Shown here piece by piece: positions 55,801 to 64,000 of a stretch of DNA of 64,000 nucleotides (position 1 is the first letter of the stretch; each line of letters starts with the position of its first letter). Origin of the DNA: Actinomadura mexicana. Its GTDB lineage: Bacteria > Actinomycetota > Actinomycetes > Streptosporangiales > Streptosporangiaceae. The notes below the pieces were generated by a model. The model was not told the DNA's origin. It did no database searches and worked only from the letters and a program-made list of their open reading frames with translations. The translations under genes were made by a program, and so were the position numbers. The DNA is taken from contig NZ_FZNP01000011.1 in assembly GCF_900188105.1 (NCBI RefSeq), positions 124,001 through 188,000 of the forward strand. The letters run 5' to 3'.

Positions 55801-56037
55801 TGCCGGTCTGAAGACCACCACAACGCGTTGCGCCGTCCTTCACAGAGCGTCCACAGGATCCGGACGGACGGCTGCGCCGCCACTTCGCCGACGATCTGTG
55901 GTCAGGACGGGCAACGCAATGGCGGCGGAAGCCGGTCGGCAGCGACGCATCGACACGCGGTGTCGTGCGGGCCAGCCTGTCGGCCGCCTTCCATCGCGGG
56001 TCGCCGTTCGATCCTGCGCGGCCCCTCCTTTCCCCGA

Positions 56038-56628
56038 TCAGGAGGGTGGGCGGCCTTCGAGTGGGTTGGCGGCGATTCGCGCGGCGACGCCTTTGCCGAC
56101 CGATGCAGCGGCGGCGCTGTCCGGCTTGCGCCTCGCCTGATCCTCGAAGCACGCCAGGAACTCCGCACCGAATCCCAGCCGGGGATAGCGGGCGAGCGTC
56201 TCCGCCCTCGCATCGGTCGGGAACTCCTCCGGCCGCCGGCCGACCACCTCCCAGCTTGTGGCGATCTGCAGCAGGTGGGACTCGGGATCGGCCGCGGGGG
56301 ACACGTCGTCGCGCATGTGCAGCACGATGATCTCCGACACCCTGGCGGCGCGCTCCGCCGGCCAGCCGGCCGCCACACCGAAGACCCAGGCCAGGTGCCC
56401 TCCCGCGTCCTCGAACGGCAGCCTGTGGCTGTCGAACGCCTCCGTCAGCCCGATGTCGTGGAGCAGCGCCGAGACGTAGTACAGCTCGTCGTCGAAGGCG
56501 ATCCCGTGCGCTGCGCCGTACATCGCTCCCCAGAGGTAGGAGCGGACGGAGTGGTTGAGCAGCGCGGGCGAGCAGAAACGGGTGGCCACGGACAGCGCGG
56601 CGGCGGTGGCGGGCGTCTCCGGAAACAT
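56038..56628 (-). CDS. HD-domain phosphohydrolase-like protein
   Basis: 196 residues with an HD fold of the cyanamide-hydratase/predicted-hydrolase subgroup: LLNHSVRSYLWGAMYG (first His), YYVSALLHDIGLTEAF (the His-Asp pair), GHLAWVFGVAAGWP and EIIVLHMRDDVSP. Metal-dependent hydrolysis or lyase chemistry is expected; the substrate is unknown. There is no transmembrane segment. ATG 56628 start; the gene is divergent from the oxidoreductase relic. Confidence 0.88.
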   Translation of the reverse strand: MFPETPATAAALSVATRFCSPALLNHSVRSYLWGAMYGAAHGIAFDDELYYVSALLHDIGLTEAFDSHRLPFEDAGGHLAWVFGVAAGWPAERAARVSEIIVLHMRDDVSPAADPESHLLQIATSWEVVGRRPEEFPTDARAETLARYPRLGFGAEFLACFEDQARRKPDSAAAASVGKGVAARIAANPLEGRPPS

Positions 56629-56739
56629 GGGCCCAATCTTTCACGTGGTCGTCCTGCCTCGTCGAACGGTCCTGGGCGCATGCCACCCGAGAAAGCGGCG
56701 GTGACTTGACGAGATCACCGGGAGTTCGACAGATCCGCG

Positions 56740-57543
56740 GTGCTGGTCGGTCGTTCCGTTCCGCCGCGCGCCGGAGCCGGTGAACACCGATCCGCGCCGA
56801 GCGTGCCCGGACATGAGCTGTCGGGTGTCGTCGCCGCGCTGGGTTACGGAACCACCGGCCTCACCGTCGGCCGGCGGGTGTTCGGACTGGCCGACTGGAC
56901 CCGCAACGGCTCACTGGCCGAGTACGCCGCGGTGGAGGCCCGCAACCTCGCTCCGCTTCCGGCGGACGTCGACCACACCGCGGCCGCCGCACTGCCGATC
57001 TCGGGTTTGACTGCATGGCAGGGGCTGTTCGACCACGGCCGGCCAGACCGTCGTCGTCCACGGCGCCGCAGGCGGTGTCGGCTCGATCGCGGTACAACTC
57101 GCGCGCGAGGTGGGAGCCCGAGTGATCGGCACCGGCCGGGCCGCCGACAGGGACGTCGCGCTCGGTCTCGGCGTGCACGCCTTCCTGGACCTGCAGGCCG
57201 ATCGGCTGGAAGACGCCGGTGACGCCGACCTGGTGTTCGACGTGATCGGCGGCGACGTCCTTGACCGTTCGGCCGTGCTCGTGCGCGCCGGCGGCACGCT
57301 CGTGACCATCGCCATGCCACCCAAGGTCCAGCCCAGGGACGGGCGGGCTGTCTTCTTCGTCGTCGAGCCCGATCGCGCCCGGCTCGCGGACCTGGCCCAG
57401 CGGCTCCGGGACGGACGGCTCAAGCCGATCGTGGGGGCCGTCCGGACGCGCCCCGACGCGCCCTCCGCGTTCACCGCGGGGACCGGCGAGTCCCCGGCAA
57501 GACGATCATCAGGATCACGGCCGACGGAGGAGGCGGGCCGTGA
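56740..57543 (+). pseudogene. quinone-oxidoreductase (MDR/zinc-ADH family) pseudogene
   Basis: The homology runs through three frames. First come SVPGHELSGVVAALGYG, LAEYAAVEARNLAPLPA and AAAALPISGLTAWQGLFDHG. After an indel near 57045 comes the NADPH-binding block VVVHGAAGGVGSIAVQLARE...FDVIGGDVLDRSAVL up to DAPSAFTAGTGES. After another near 57490 comes GKTIIRITADGGGGP, ending at a TGA in 57541-57543. The N-terminal ~40 residues of the GroES-like domain are also gone. It therefore cannot yield a normal enzyme. Confidence 0.75.
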
Positions 57544-57706
57544 GGCGGTTCAGAACCTGAGGCCGCTGGTCACGGGCTGGTTGCGGCGTGCGCGGCGTGA
57601 GCGGCGGTGGTGAGCAACGGAGGGCCCCGGCCGTCGATCGGAAGCCTCAAAGCCCAGATGCTGGCGGTGAGGCCGGATCAGAAGCCGCACCCTGGGCACG
57701 CCCGTG

Positions 57707-59602
57707 TCAGGAGCCGACCGCCGCGCGTTTGCGGGCGCCCCGGACCGCCGCGGAGAGGGTGGCGATGTCGTAGGCGCCGACGTGGCGCCGTCCGTTGACG
57801 AAGAAGGTCGGGGTTCCGGAGACGCCGCTCAGGTCGGCCGAGTCGACGTCTTCGGCGATCCGTCCGGCACCGGTGTGCCGGCGCAGGTCGGCACGGAAAC
57901 GGTCGACGTCGAGGCCGATGTCGCCGGCGTGGCGGAGCAGGTCCCGGGGTCGCAGCGCGTCCTGGCGGTCGAGCAGCAGGTCGTGCATCTCCCAGAACCG
58001 GCCCTGCGCGGCGGCCGCCTCGGCGGCCTCGGCCGCGAGTTGCGCCTGGGGGTGGATGTCGTTGAGCGGCAGGTGGCGCCACACGTACCGGACGTCCCCG
58101 TAGTCGGCGAGCAGTTCCCGGACGACGGGCTCCGCCTGCCCGCAGTACGGGCATTCGAAGTCGCCGTACTCCACCACGGTGACCGGCGCGTTCGCGGGGC
58201 CGCGGACATGGTCGCGATCGGGCTCGACCGGTGCGGCCAGGTCGATGATGCTCTCCGCCGTCCCGAGGAGCGCGCGCAACCGCCTGCGCGGCGGCAGCAG
58301 CGCGGCCGCGCGGACGACGACCCACGTCACGACCGTGGCGCACAGTGCCGCGGACAGCACGCCGATCTTGGCCTCCTCCAGCCGCGCACCGGTGAAGGAG
58401 AGCGTCGCGATCAGCAGGGCCACGGTGAAGCCGATGCCGGCGATCGCGCCGCCGCCACCGACCGCGGCCCATCCGACCGGTGGACGCAGTCGGCCCCGGC
58501 TCACCCGGGTCACCAGCCATGAGGACCCGAGGATCCCGAGCGGCTTCCCGACCACGTAGCCGATCACGATGCCGAGCGTCACCGCCGAGGTGAAGGCGCG
58601 GCCGAGGAACCCGGCGGTGATGGTGACTCCCGCGTTGGCCAGCGCGAACAGCGGCACGACCGCGTAGCTCGCCCACGGGTGGATGAGCAGTTGGAGCCGC
58701 TCGTTCGGGGAGATCGCCGCGGCCACCCCGGTCCGCGCCGACCGGGCGAACTCGGGGGTGGGCTGTTCCCGGAACAGCCTGAAGACCTCGGTGGCGCGTT
58801 CCAGGTCGTCGCGCGCCGCCGGGTGGGCGTACGTCAGCAGTCCCATGACCAGGCCGACGACCACCGGCTCCACCCCGGCGGACTGGACCGCCGCCCACGC
58901 GGCGACGCCCAGCACGACGTACACCGGGATCTGCCGCACCCCGAGGGCGCGCACCAGCACGGTCACCGCGAAGATGCCGACCGCCAGCAGCAGCGGAGGC
59001 AGCGCGACGTCGCCGCTGTACACGATCGCGATCACCGCGAGCGCGATGACGTCGTCCACGACGGTGGCCGTGAGCAGGTACGTGCGCAGCCGTGCGGGGA
59101 AGGTCCGTCCGACCAGCGCGAGCACGCCCAGCGCGAACGCGGTGTCGGTCGACATCGCGATGCCCCAGCCGTGGGCGGCCGGACCGCCGGCGTTGAAGGC
59201 GAGGTAGATGGCCACCGGCACGGCCATCCCGCCGACACCGGCGGCCAGCGGCAGCGCGAACCTCCGCCGGTCGCGGAGCTCTCCCATGTCGAACTCGCGG
59301 CGCGCTTCGAGACCGACGACGAAGAAGAACACCGTCATCAGGCCGCTGTTGACCCACTCCCGCAGATCCTGCGAGAGGCCGGTGTCACCGATCCGGACGG
59401 ACACCTGCGTCTCCCACACCCGCTCGTAGGAGGACGCGTCCGCGTTCGCCCAGACCAGTGCGGCGAGCGTCGCGGCCAGCAGGACCACGGCGCCGCCCGT
59501 CTCGGTGTGCAGGAACTCCCGCAGCGGGGTCCGCAGGTTGCGTGCCCACGCGGTCCGGTCGGCGAACGATCCGGAGGGCGGGCCCGCTCGGCGTTCCGTC
59601 AT
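57707..59602 (-). CDS. nhaA: Na+/H+ antiporter NhaA fused to a DsbA-like thioredoxin domain
   Basis: 631 residues. Residues ~25-425 are a full NhaA: LREFLHTETGGAVVLLAAT, VNSGLMTVFFFVVGLEARREF, GWGIAMSTDTAFALGVLAL, TATVVDDVIALAVIAIVYSG (the paired aspartates of the ion site), IHPWASYAVVPLFALANAGV. Residues ~440-631 are a DsbA/Thioredoxin_4 domain with FECPYCGQAEPVV (CPYC redox pair at about 457) and SGVSGTPTFFVNGRRHVG (cis-Pro loop). Such NhaA-DsbA fusions occur in actinobacteria. The NhaA C-terminus is normally cytoplasmic, so the side on which the redox domain works is a question. ATG 59602. Confidence 0.93.
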   Translation of the reverse strand: MTERRAGPPSGSFADRTAWARNLRTPLREFLHTETGGAVVLLAATLAALVWANADASSYERVWETQVSVRIGDTGLSQDLREWVNSGLMTVFFFVVGLEARREFDMGELRDRRRFALPLAAGVGGMAVPVAIYLAFNAGGPAAHGWGIAMSTDTAFALGVLALVGRTFPARLRTYLLTATVVDDVIALAVIAIVYSGDVALPPLLLAVGIFAVTVLVRALGVRQIPVYVVLGVAAWAAVQSAGVEPVVVGLVMGLLTYAHPAARDDLERATEVFRLFREQPTPEFARSARTGVAAAISPNERLQLLIHPWASYAVVPLFALANAGVTITAGFLGRAFTSAVTLGIVIGYVVGKPLGILGSSWLVTRVSRGRLRPPVGWAAVGGGGAIAGIGFTVALLIATLSFTGARLEEAKIGVLSAALCATVVTWVVVRAAALLPPRRRLRALLGTAESIIDLAAPVEPDRDHVRGPANAPVTVVEYGDFECPYCGQAEPVVRELLADYGDVRYVWRHLPLNDIHPQAQLAAEAAEAAAAQGRFWEMHDLLLDRQDALRPRDLLRHAGDIGLDVDRFRADLRRHTGAGRIAEDVDSADLSGVSGTPTFFVNGRRHVGAYDIATLSAAVRGARKRAAVGS

Positions 59603-59612
59603 CGCTGGACGC

Positions 59613-59936
59613 TCATCCGCGCCCCTCCTCGTCCGCGTCCGGTAGCCGGACGCGCAGGGAGACGGTCCCGGTCAGGTCGATCCAGGCCGAGTCCGGTGTC
59701 CGGACGTAGCGCAGGAGGACGTGGCCGCATCCGGGGCAGCGGGCGACCAGGCCGGGCGCCCGGTCGTAGACCCGCAGCTCGGCGATCGGGCCGGTGAGCC
59801 CGCAGTTGACGCAGCGGCCGGTGGCCGCCGTGACGTCCACGGCGAACAGCTCGCTCAGCGGGCCGGCCAGGGCGTTGCCGTCCACATGATCCATGGGACG
59901 GCGACCCGGGGTCTCCTCCCCGCGGGGCGCGTTCAT
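59613..59936 (-). CDS. DUF6510-type zinc-ribbon protein
   Basis: 107 residues. The central two-CxxC zinc ribbon is TGRCVNCGLTGPIAELRVY with LVARCPGCGHVLLRYV, followed by a beta segment (WIDLTGTVSLRV). Proteins of this type (DUF6510) are regularly encoded with sulfite-oxidase-like and FNR-type genes, as here. The role is unknown and may be metallocentre-related. ATG 59936 has GGAGG 9 nt upstream; ATG 59894 is an in-frame alternative. It is the last gene of the three-gene operon, 16 bp after the reductase. Confidence 0.82.
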   Translation of the reverse strand: MNAPRGEETPGRRPMDHVDGNALAGPLSELFAVDVTAATGRCVNCGLTGPIAELRVYDRAPGLVARCPGCGHVLLRYVRTPDSAWIDLTGTVSLRVRLPDADEEGRG

Positions 59937-59952
59937 CTCGCTCAGCCTCCGT

Positions 59953-60663
59953 TCAGCCGAATCGTTCGGTCTTGATCCGCCGCGGGTCGTGACCGCGGGC
60001 GAGCAGCATGTCGGCCGCCGACTCCACGAATCCCGTCGGCCCGCAGACGAAGCAGTCACGGTCGGGCGGGCCGTCCCCGAGATCGGCCGCCATCAGCCGG
60101 CCGGGCGGGCGGGGCCAGCCGTCGGGGGCCACCCGGGTGTAGACACGCGTGACATCCAGGCCGGGCTCGGGACGCCGCAGCTCGTCGGCATAGAACACGT
60201 CCCCGGGCGTGCGCGTGGAGTACACCAGCCGGAACCGCGTGCTCCTCCCGGCCAGGCGGCGGGCACGGACCATGGCCATCAGCGGCGCGATGCCGGAACC
60301 GCCCGCGATCAGCAGGACGTCCTGTCCCGCACCGGGCCGCCACACGAACCAGCCGCCCACCGGGCCCCGGATCTCGACTGGATCGCCGACGCCGAGCACA
60401 TCGGTGAGATACGGGGAGACCTCACCGTCCGGGATCCGCTGCACGGTGAGCTCGACCCGGTCGGGCGCGGAGAGCGAGTAGCTGCGCTGCGCGGCATAGC
60501 CGTCCGCCGCGGTCAGCCGCACGTCGACATGCTGACCGGCCAGATGCCCCGGCCAGCCCGGCACATCGAAGATGAGCGTGCGGGCCGTACCCGTCTCCTG
60601 GCGCGTTCCGGCCAGCCGCGCCACGCGCCACGTCAGTCGCCCTGGTACCGCTGCTCGCGCCAT
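59953..60663 (-). CDS. FNR-type FAD/NAD(P)H oxidoreductase
   Basis: 236 residues of the ferredoxin-NADP+ reductase superfamily. The FAD-binding motif is RSYSLSAP, with DVRLTAADGYAAQ before it. The NAD(P)-binding part carries LLIAGGSGIAPLMAMVRARR, FRLVYSTRTPGDVFYADEL and the C-terminal CFVCGPTGFVESAADMLL. It lacks a 2Fe-2S domain. As its gene overlaps the sulfite-oxidase-like gene, it is probably the electron partner of that Moco protein. ATG 60663 makes a 31-bp overlap with the upstream gene; a GTG closer to the stop is possible. Confidence 0.9.
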   Translation of the reverse strand: MARAAVPGRLTWRVARLAGTRQETGTARTLIFDVPGWPGHLAGQHVDVRLTAADGYAAQRSYSLSAPDRVELTVQRIPDGEVSPYLTDVLGVGDPVEIRGPVGGWFVWRPGAGQDVLLIAGGSGIAPLMAMVRARRLAGRSTRFRLVYSTRTPGDVFYADELRRPEPGLDVTRVYTRVAPDGWPRPPGRLMAADLGDGPPDRDCFVCGPTGFVESAADMLLARGHDPRRIKTERFG

Positions 60664-61232
60664 GGATCCCCGTAGTCGTGATAGCCGGCGCTCTCCCAGA
60701 AGCCCGGCTCGTTCTCGGTCAGCAAGTCGATGCCCTGCAACCATTTCGCCGACTTCCAGAAGTACAGGTGCGGTACCAGCAGCCGCACCGGGCCCCCGTG
60801 CTCCGGCTCCAGTTCCTCACCGTCATAGCGGTAGGCGATCCACGCCTGGCCGTCGAGCAGATCCTCAAGCGGCAGGTTGGTGGTGTACCCGCCGTAGGAG
60901 GACACGAGCGCGAAATCGGCCGCGGTGTCCACGCCGGCCAGCAGCACGTCCAGCGACACCCCCTGCCAGTCCGTGCCCAGCTTGGACCACTTGGTGACGC
61001 AGTGGATGTCCACCCTCGGCGTCTCGAACGGCAGATCCAGCAGCTCCCGCCACGTCCACCGGTGCTGCCGCCCGGTCTCCGTGGTCACCGTGAGCTCCCA
61101 CTCCTCCATCGGGATCCGCGGGGTCGGACCGGCCGACAGCACGGGAAAATCCTCGGTCAGGTACTGCCCGGGCGGCAGCTGGACCGCGGACTCGCGCCGC
61201 CGTCTGTGGAACCCGGGCGAAACGACCCCCAT
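60633..61232 (-). CDS. sulfite-oxidase-family molybdopterin-dependent oxidoreductase
   Basis: 199 residues corresponding to the Moco (oxidoreductase_molyb) domain alone: WELTVTTETGRQHRWTWREL, the Mo-ligand Cys in DIHCVTKWSKLGTDW, SSYGGYTTNLPLED, HGGPVRLLVPHLYFWKSAKW and the C-terminal FWESAGYHDYGDPWREQRY. There is no Tat signal, so it is likely cytoplasmic, unlike YedY or SorA. It may reduce an S- or N-oxide with electrons from the FNR-type protein encoded next. ATG 61232 has AGGAGG 5 nt upstream. Confidence 0.92.
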   Translation of the reverse strand: MGVVSPGFHRRRRESAVQLPPGQYLTEDFPVLSAGPTPRIPMEEWELTVTTETGRQHRWTWRELLDLPFETPRVDIHCVTKWSKLGTDWQGVSLDVLLAGVDTAADFALVSSYGGYTTNLPLEDLLDGQAWIAYRYDGEELEPEHGGPVRLLVPHLYFWKSAKWLQGIDLLTENEPGFWESAGYHDYGDPWREQRYQGD

Positions 61233-61617
61233 CACAGCCTCCTCTCGTCAGGCCGAACGGACCCCGTCCTCTGGGACTACCTTCCCCAACACGACGAACC
61301 CGATGCGATTCCCACCCCACGACGCCCTCGCCACCGTCGCCTCAGCGTCCCCATGACTCGGCTCCCGGCCCTCTTCACCCTGGTCACCGCCGGCCTTGCC
61401 ATGAAGCGCATCCTCCCTGCCCGCAAAGGCCGACGGCACGGTCCGGGGAACCGAAGGACAGCGCCGCACTCGTTGCGATTCTCACTGGCGGCACCGTGAA
61501 GTGCGTGGCTCTCAGGTCAACGCGAGGTCACTCACGCCCAGGGAACAGCGGACAGGGCATTTGTGGGTAGGACTGGTTAGAGCGGTGTCCGGCCGGACCA
61601 ACTTTGGGACTTGTGTG
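61233..61617. other. divergent intergenic region
   Basis: 385 bp between the Moco operon and the phosphatase gene, presumably with both promoters. A 48-codon frame from 61353 (MTRLPALFTLVTAGLAMKR) has a hydrophobic start and basic end but no ribosome-binding site. I do not count it as a gene. The frame of the phosphatase is open back to 61501. Confidence 0.4.
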
Positions 61618-63651
61618 ATGGAGGATGCCAGCGGGCATGAGCCGGGACGGCTTGCGTTGGAGTTGTTCGACCCGGCGCCGATCGCGGTCGCCTTGACGAT
61701 CGGGCCGGAGCACCGGCTGGTGTACACCAATCCCACGTATCGTGCGTTCGTCGGGAACCGTCCGCTCGGCGAGCCGATAGGGGCCGCATTCGGCGATGAG
61801 GTGCGGCGCGACTATCGCGGTCTGTTCGACGGTGTACTGGCCACCGGGGAGCCGGTCACCCTGGTCGAGGCGCCGGTGAGGCTGGCCTCCGCGGACCACG
61901 GCGGCGAGGAGCGGTTCTTCTCCTTCAGCATCTCCCGTTTCGTCCACGAGCGTCCCGGGCTGCTGGTGGTCGCGGTGGACGTCACCGAGGAGGTCGCCGC
62001 AGTAGGGCGGGCCGCGCGGGCGACCGACGAGCAGCGGCGGTTGCGGCGCCGGTTCGAGAGCCTGGTGTGGCTGAGCGCGCAGCTCGTGTGGGTAGCGGAC
62101 CCAGCCGGCCAGGTGATCGAGTCGAGCGGGGCATGGGAGCGGGTGACGGGGCAGCGCTGGGAGGACTATCGCGGCGAAGGTTGGTTGCAGGTGCTGCACC
62201 CCGAGGACCGCGAAGCGGCGATGCGGTCGTGGGAGGAGACGCGCCGGCACGCTCGCCCCTGGCAGTACACCTACCGGGTGCGCACGCGGGAGGGCGAGTA
62301 CCGGCATTTCGACATGCGCGCGGCGCCGGTGTTCGAGGACGGCGCCGTCGTGGAATGGGTCGGTACCGGCATCGATGTCGAGCAGCTGTGGCAGGAGCGG
62401 CAGCGCCAGGCGTTGCTCGACCGTGCCGCGGTGACGGCCGCTGAGCAGACCGGACTGGCCGAGACGTTCACCGCGCTCGCCGACGTGCTCGTTCCCGCCC
62501 TCGCCGACGGGTGCGGCGTGCATCTACTTCCCGATCTCCTCAACCGGCCGTCAGGAGCCCCGATCATCGCCTGGCGCGTCGCGACCGCTGCCGGCGGCGG
62601 CCTGAGCCGCCAACCGCCTGCCGGGGAGGAGCGGTTCGCTCCTGACAGCGGGTTCGCTCGTGCGCTGCTGGAGCACCGTGCGGTGCATCGCACCTTCCCG
62701 CAGGGCCGGCCGCCGGCCGATCTGCTGCCCCAGAGCACCGCGACCTGGCTGACCGAGGCAAGGGCCACCAGTGTCGTGCTGGTGCCGGTCATCGTCGACG
62801 GTGTCGTGGCGGCAGCGGTCACCGCCGCCCGACGCGACGACCGCGCTCCCTTGGGACCGGACGACATCGCGCTCATGAGGCAGATCTTCGAGCACACCCA
62901 CGACGCGCTCAGCAGGGCCATCCAGTTCAACCGCACCCAGCAGGTGGCCCTGGCACTGCAGCACGGCCAGCTCGCCGACCCGCCCGAACTCCCCGCCCTG
63001 GAGATCGTCGCCCGCTACGTGGCCAGCCCCACGGCGGGCGAGGTGGGCGGCGACTGGTACGACTCGTTCGTCCTCCCCGACGGTGCGACCGTGCTGACCA
63101 TCGGCGACGTCTCGGGCCACGACCTGGCCGCCGCCGTCGGAATGAGCCAGCTCCGCAACATGCTGCGGGCCCTGATCGCCGACCACATCGCCCCACCCTC
63201 CGAGATCCTCCGCCGGCTCAACCTCGCGATGGAAACGGTGGCCCCGAACGCCACGGCGACCTGCGTGCTGGCCCGTGTCGAAGAACCCGAACCCGGCCTA
63301 TGGCGGCTCCATCACTCCGTCGCAGGGCACCCGCCGCCGCTCCTCGTCGCACCCGACACCGGCGGCCGCTTCCTCGACGGCGCCGCCAACCCCTTGCTGG
63401 GCGTCCCGTTCGACCAGCCCTACCGCGGCTCGACCGAACCGCTGCCTCCCGGCTCCACCCTGCTGCTGTACACCGACGGCCTTGTCGAACACCCCGGAGA
63501 AGTCCTCGACGACGGCCTCAACCGGCTCCGCCAGCAGGCATCCACACTTGCGCACAGCCCCTTGGCAGACTTCTGCGACGGCCTCCTGGGCAACCTCCCC
63601 ACAACCGGCACGGACGACATCGCCCTCCTCGCCCTCCGCATCAAGTCATAG
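61618..63651 (+). CDS. PAS-PAS-GAF-SpoIIE (PP2C-type) phosphatase
   Basis: 677 residues. Two PAS domains come first: ~10-130 (PIAVALTIGPEHRLVYTN, ERFFSFSISRFVHERPG) and ~150-270 (AQLVWVADPAGQVIESSG, GWLQVLHPEDREAAMRSW, DMRAAPVFEDGAVVEWVGTG). A GAF-like domain follows (~285-430, VLVPALADGCGVHLL). The C-terminal SpoIIE/RsbU-type phosphatase has the metal-binding Asp residues in AGEVGGDWYDSF and TIGDVSGHDLAAAVGM, plus LLYTDGLVE. Such proteins dephosphorylate anti-sigma-factor antagonists in the actinomycete general-stress network. No kinase or antagonist gene is adjacent. The start could be ATG 61618 or further upstream. Confidence 0.9.
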   Translation: MEDASGHEPGRLALELFDPAPIAVALTIGPEHRLVYTNPTYRAFVGNRPLGEPIGAAFGDEVRRDYRGLFDGVLATGEPVTLVEAPVRLASADHGGEERFFSFSISRFVHERPGLLVVAVDVTEEVAAVGRAARATDEQRRLRRRFESLVWLSAQLVWVADPAGQVIESSGAWERVTGQRWEDYRGEGWLQVLHPEDREAAMRSWEETRRHARPWQYTYRVRTREGEYRHFDMRAAPVFEDGAVVEWVGTGIDVEQLWQERQRQALLDRAAVTAAEQTGLAETFTALADVLVPALADGCGVHLLPDLLNRPSGAPIIAWRVATAAGGGLSRQPPAGEERFAPDSGFARALLEHRAVHRTFPQGRPPADLLPQSTATWLTEARATSVVLVPVIVDGVVAAAVTAARRDDRAPLGPDDIALMRQIFEHTHDALSRAIQFNRTQQVALALQHGQLADPPELPALEIVARYVASPTAGEVGGDWYDSFVLPDGATVLTIGDVSGHDLAAAVGMSQLRNMLRALIADHIAPPSEILRRLNLAMETVAPNATATCVLARVEEPEPGLWRLHHSVAGHPPPLLVAPDTGGRFLDGAANPLLGVPFDQPYRGSTEPLPPGSTLLLYTDGLVEHPGEVLDDGLNRLRQQASTLAHSPLADFCDGLLGNLPTTGTDDIALLALRIKS

Positions 63652-63894
63652 GAGCCGGGCAGGACTCGGACACGGCCGATACGACAAGCTCGGCGACGCC
63701 AGCATGCTGGTCAACCTGCGGCGGCGCTCGGTTACCCCGCCACCCAACAGTTGCAGTTCATGCCCATGGACTGCTGCGGGTGCGGGCGCCGACGCGCTCG
63801 ACGGCGCTGGGCGCCAAGTCGGGTTCTGCTGTCTGGTGACCTGCGGTAGCGCCGCCGCGTATGGGCCGGTGAAGCCCATGTACGGGTGGGAAGC

Positions 63895-64000
63895 ATGGCA
63901 AAGGTCCAGCAGAACTTCATCGGCTACTCGACCATGCGGCCCGTGTCTCCCGTCTGGGCGGGCGGCGCGCTTATGAGCTGGGGCCGTGTTCCTACGGAAC
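63895..64000 (+). CDS. start of an unidentified gene, cut by the window end
   Basis: From ATG 63895, with GGGAAG just upstream, a frame reads MAKVQQNFIGYSTMRPVSP then VWAGGALMSWGRVPTE to the window edge without a stop. Composition is protein-like, but 35 residues are too few to assign a family. It may also be a chance frame. Confidence 0.3.
   Translation, partial: MAKVQQNFIGYSTMRPVSPVWAGGALMSWGRVPTE

Noticed and set aside
61353..61499. 48-codon frame with a hydrophobic N-terminus
   Set aside because: No ribosome-binding site, no recognisable relative, and it lies in a divergent promoter region.
1..64000. tRNA, rRNA, intact insertion sequences or an integrative-element boundary
   Set aside because: I found no tRNA-like cloverleaf, rRNA segment, transposase or paired att repeats; only gene relics and one integrase fragment.

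Overview
The window is GC-rich actinomycete chromosome. An Actinomadura-like or related Streptosporangiales host is my inference. The content supporting this is: a mycothiol-dependent-isomerase-family protein, an F420-type LLM oxidoreductase, two PASTA-less Ser/Thr kinases, two ECF sigma factors with fused C-terminal domains, PF04672 (DUF574) methyltransferases, a spore-pigment-like type II polyketide operon, and many overlapping ATGA/GTGA junctions. I saw no rRNA, tRNA, intact transposase or CRISPR array.

Layout. 1-7.1 kb: 3' end of a P450; a KhtTU-like K+/H+ antiporter pair; a MarR regulator beside an MFS relic; a DUF574 methyltransferase; a secreted L-type lectin; an ArsR/AHSA1/DHFR-like three-gene operon. 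7.1-9.4 kb is a gene graveyard. It holds mosaic MFS and sugar-kinase fragments, a multiply broken DUF4190/septum-formation gene and a broken DUF574 methyltransferase, with one intact DinB/maleylpyruvate-isomerase-type gene among them. 9.99-16.9 kb: a type II PKS operon (tiny ORF, cupin, KS-alpha, KS-beta, ACP, TcmN-like aromatase/cyclase-O-methyltransferase, TcmI-like cyclase with an ABM domain, P450) without a ketoreductase. 17.1-23.8 kb: a probable sulfur operon. It has an inverted repeat, a short leader peptide ending in Cys, an SsuBC/TauBC-type ABC transporter and a lipoprotein substrate-binding protein. It also has two tandem pairs of AprA/SdhA-family flavoprotein plus AprB-like 2x[4Fe-4S] ferredoxin, and no SsuD/TauD oxygenase.

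23.9-36.4 kb: epoxide hydrolase with palindromic operators, a phosphotransferase, and a signalling island of two membrane Ser/Thr kinases, a 1580-residue HEAT-repeat protein, a small lipoprotein and an intact DUF4190/septum-formation protein. 36.5-42.6 kb: a divergent NAD+-dependent DNA ligase, a DHFR-like relic, a WGR-domain/beta-propeller protein, a DUF1232 membrane protein followed by a 16-bp tandem repeat that copies its stop codon, a frameshifted alpha/beta hydrolase and a MerR regulator. 43.5-51.4 kb: a DUF1990 pair (one fused to a second conserved domain), a PEP-utilising (rifampin-phosphotransferase/PEP-synthase-like) enzyme with an AttH/CrtC-like partner, a divergent and probably leaderless TetR gene, and an LLM oxidoreductase.

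51.6-64 kb: two ECF sigma factors (the second ECF41/SigJ-like, next to an epimerase), an integrase relic over a strong terminator hairpin, an HD-domain protein, a frameshifted quinone-oxidoreductase gene, an NhaA-DsbA fusion, a sulfite-oxidase-type Moco protein/FNR reductase/zinc-ribbon operon, and a PAS-PAS-GAF-SpoIIE phosphatase. The most promising under-described unit is the sulfur operon, followed by the PEP-utilising enzyme/AttH pair and the WGR-propeller protein near a second-type LigA.
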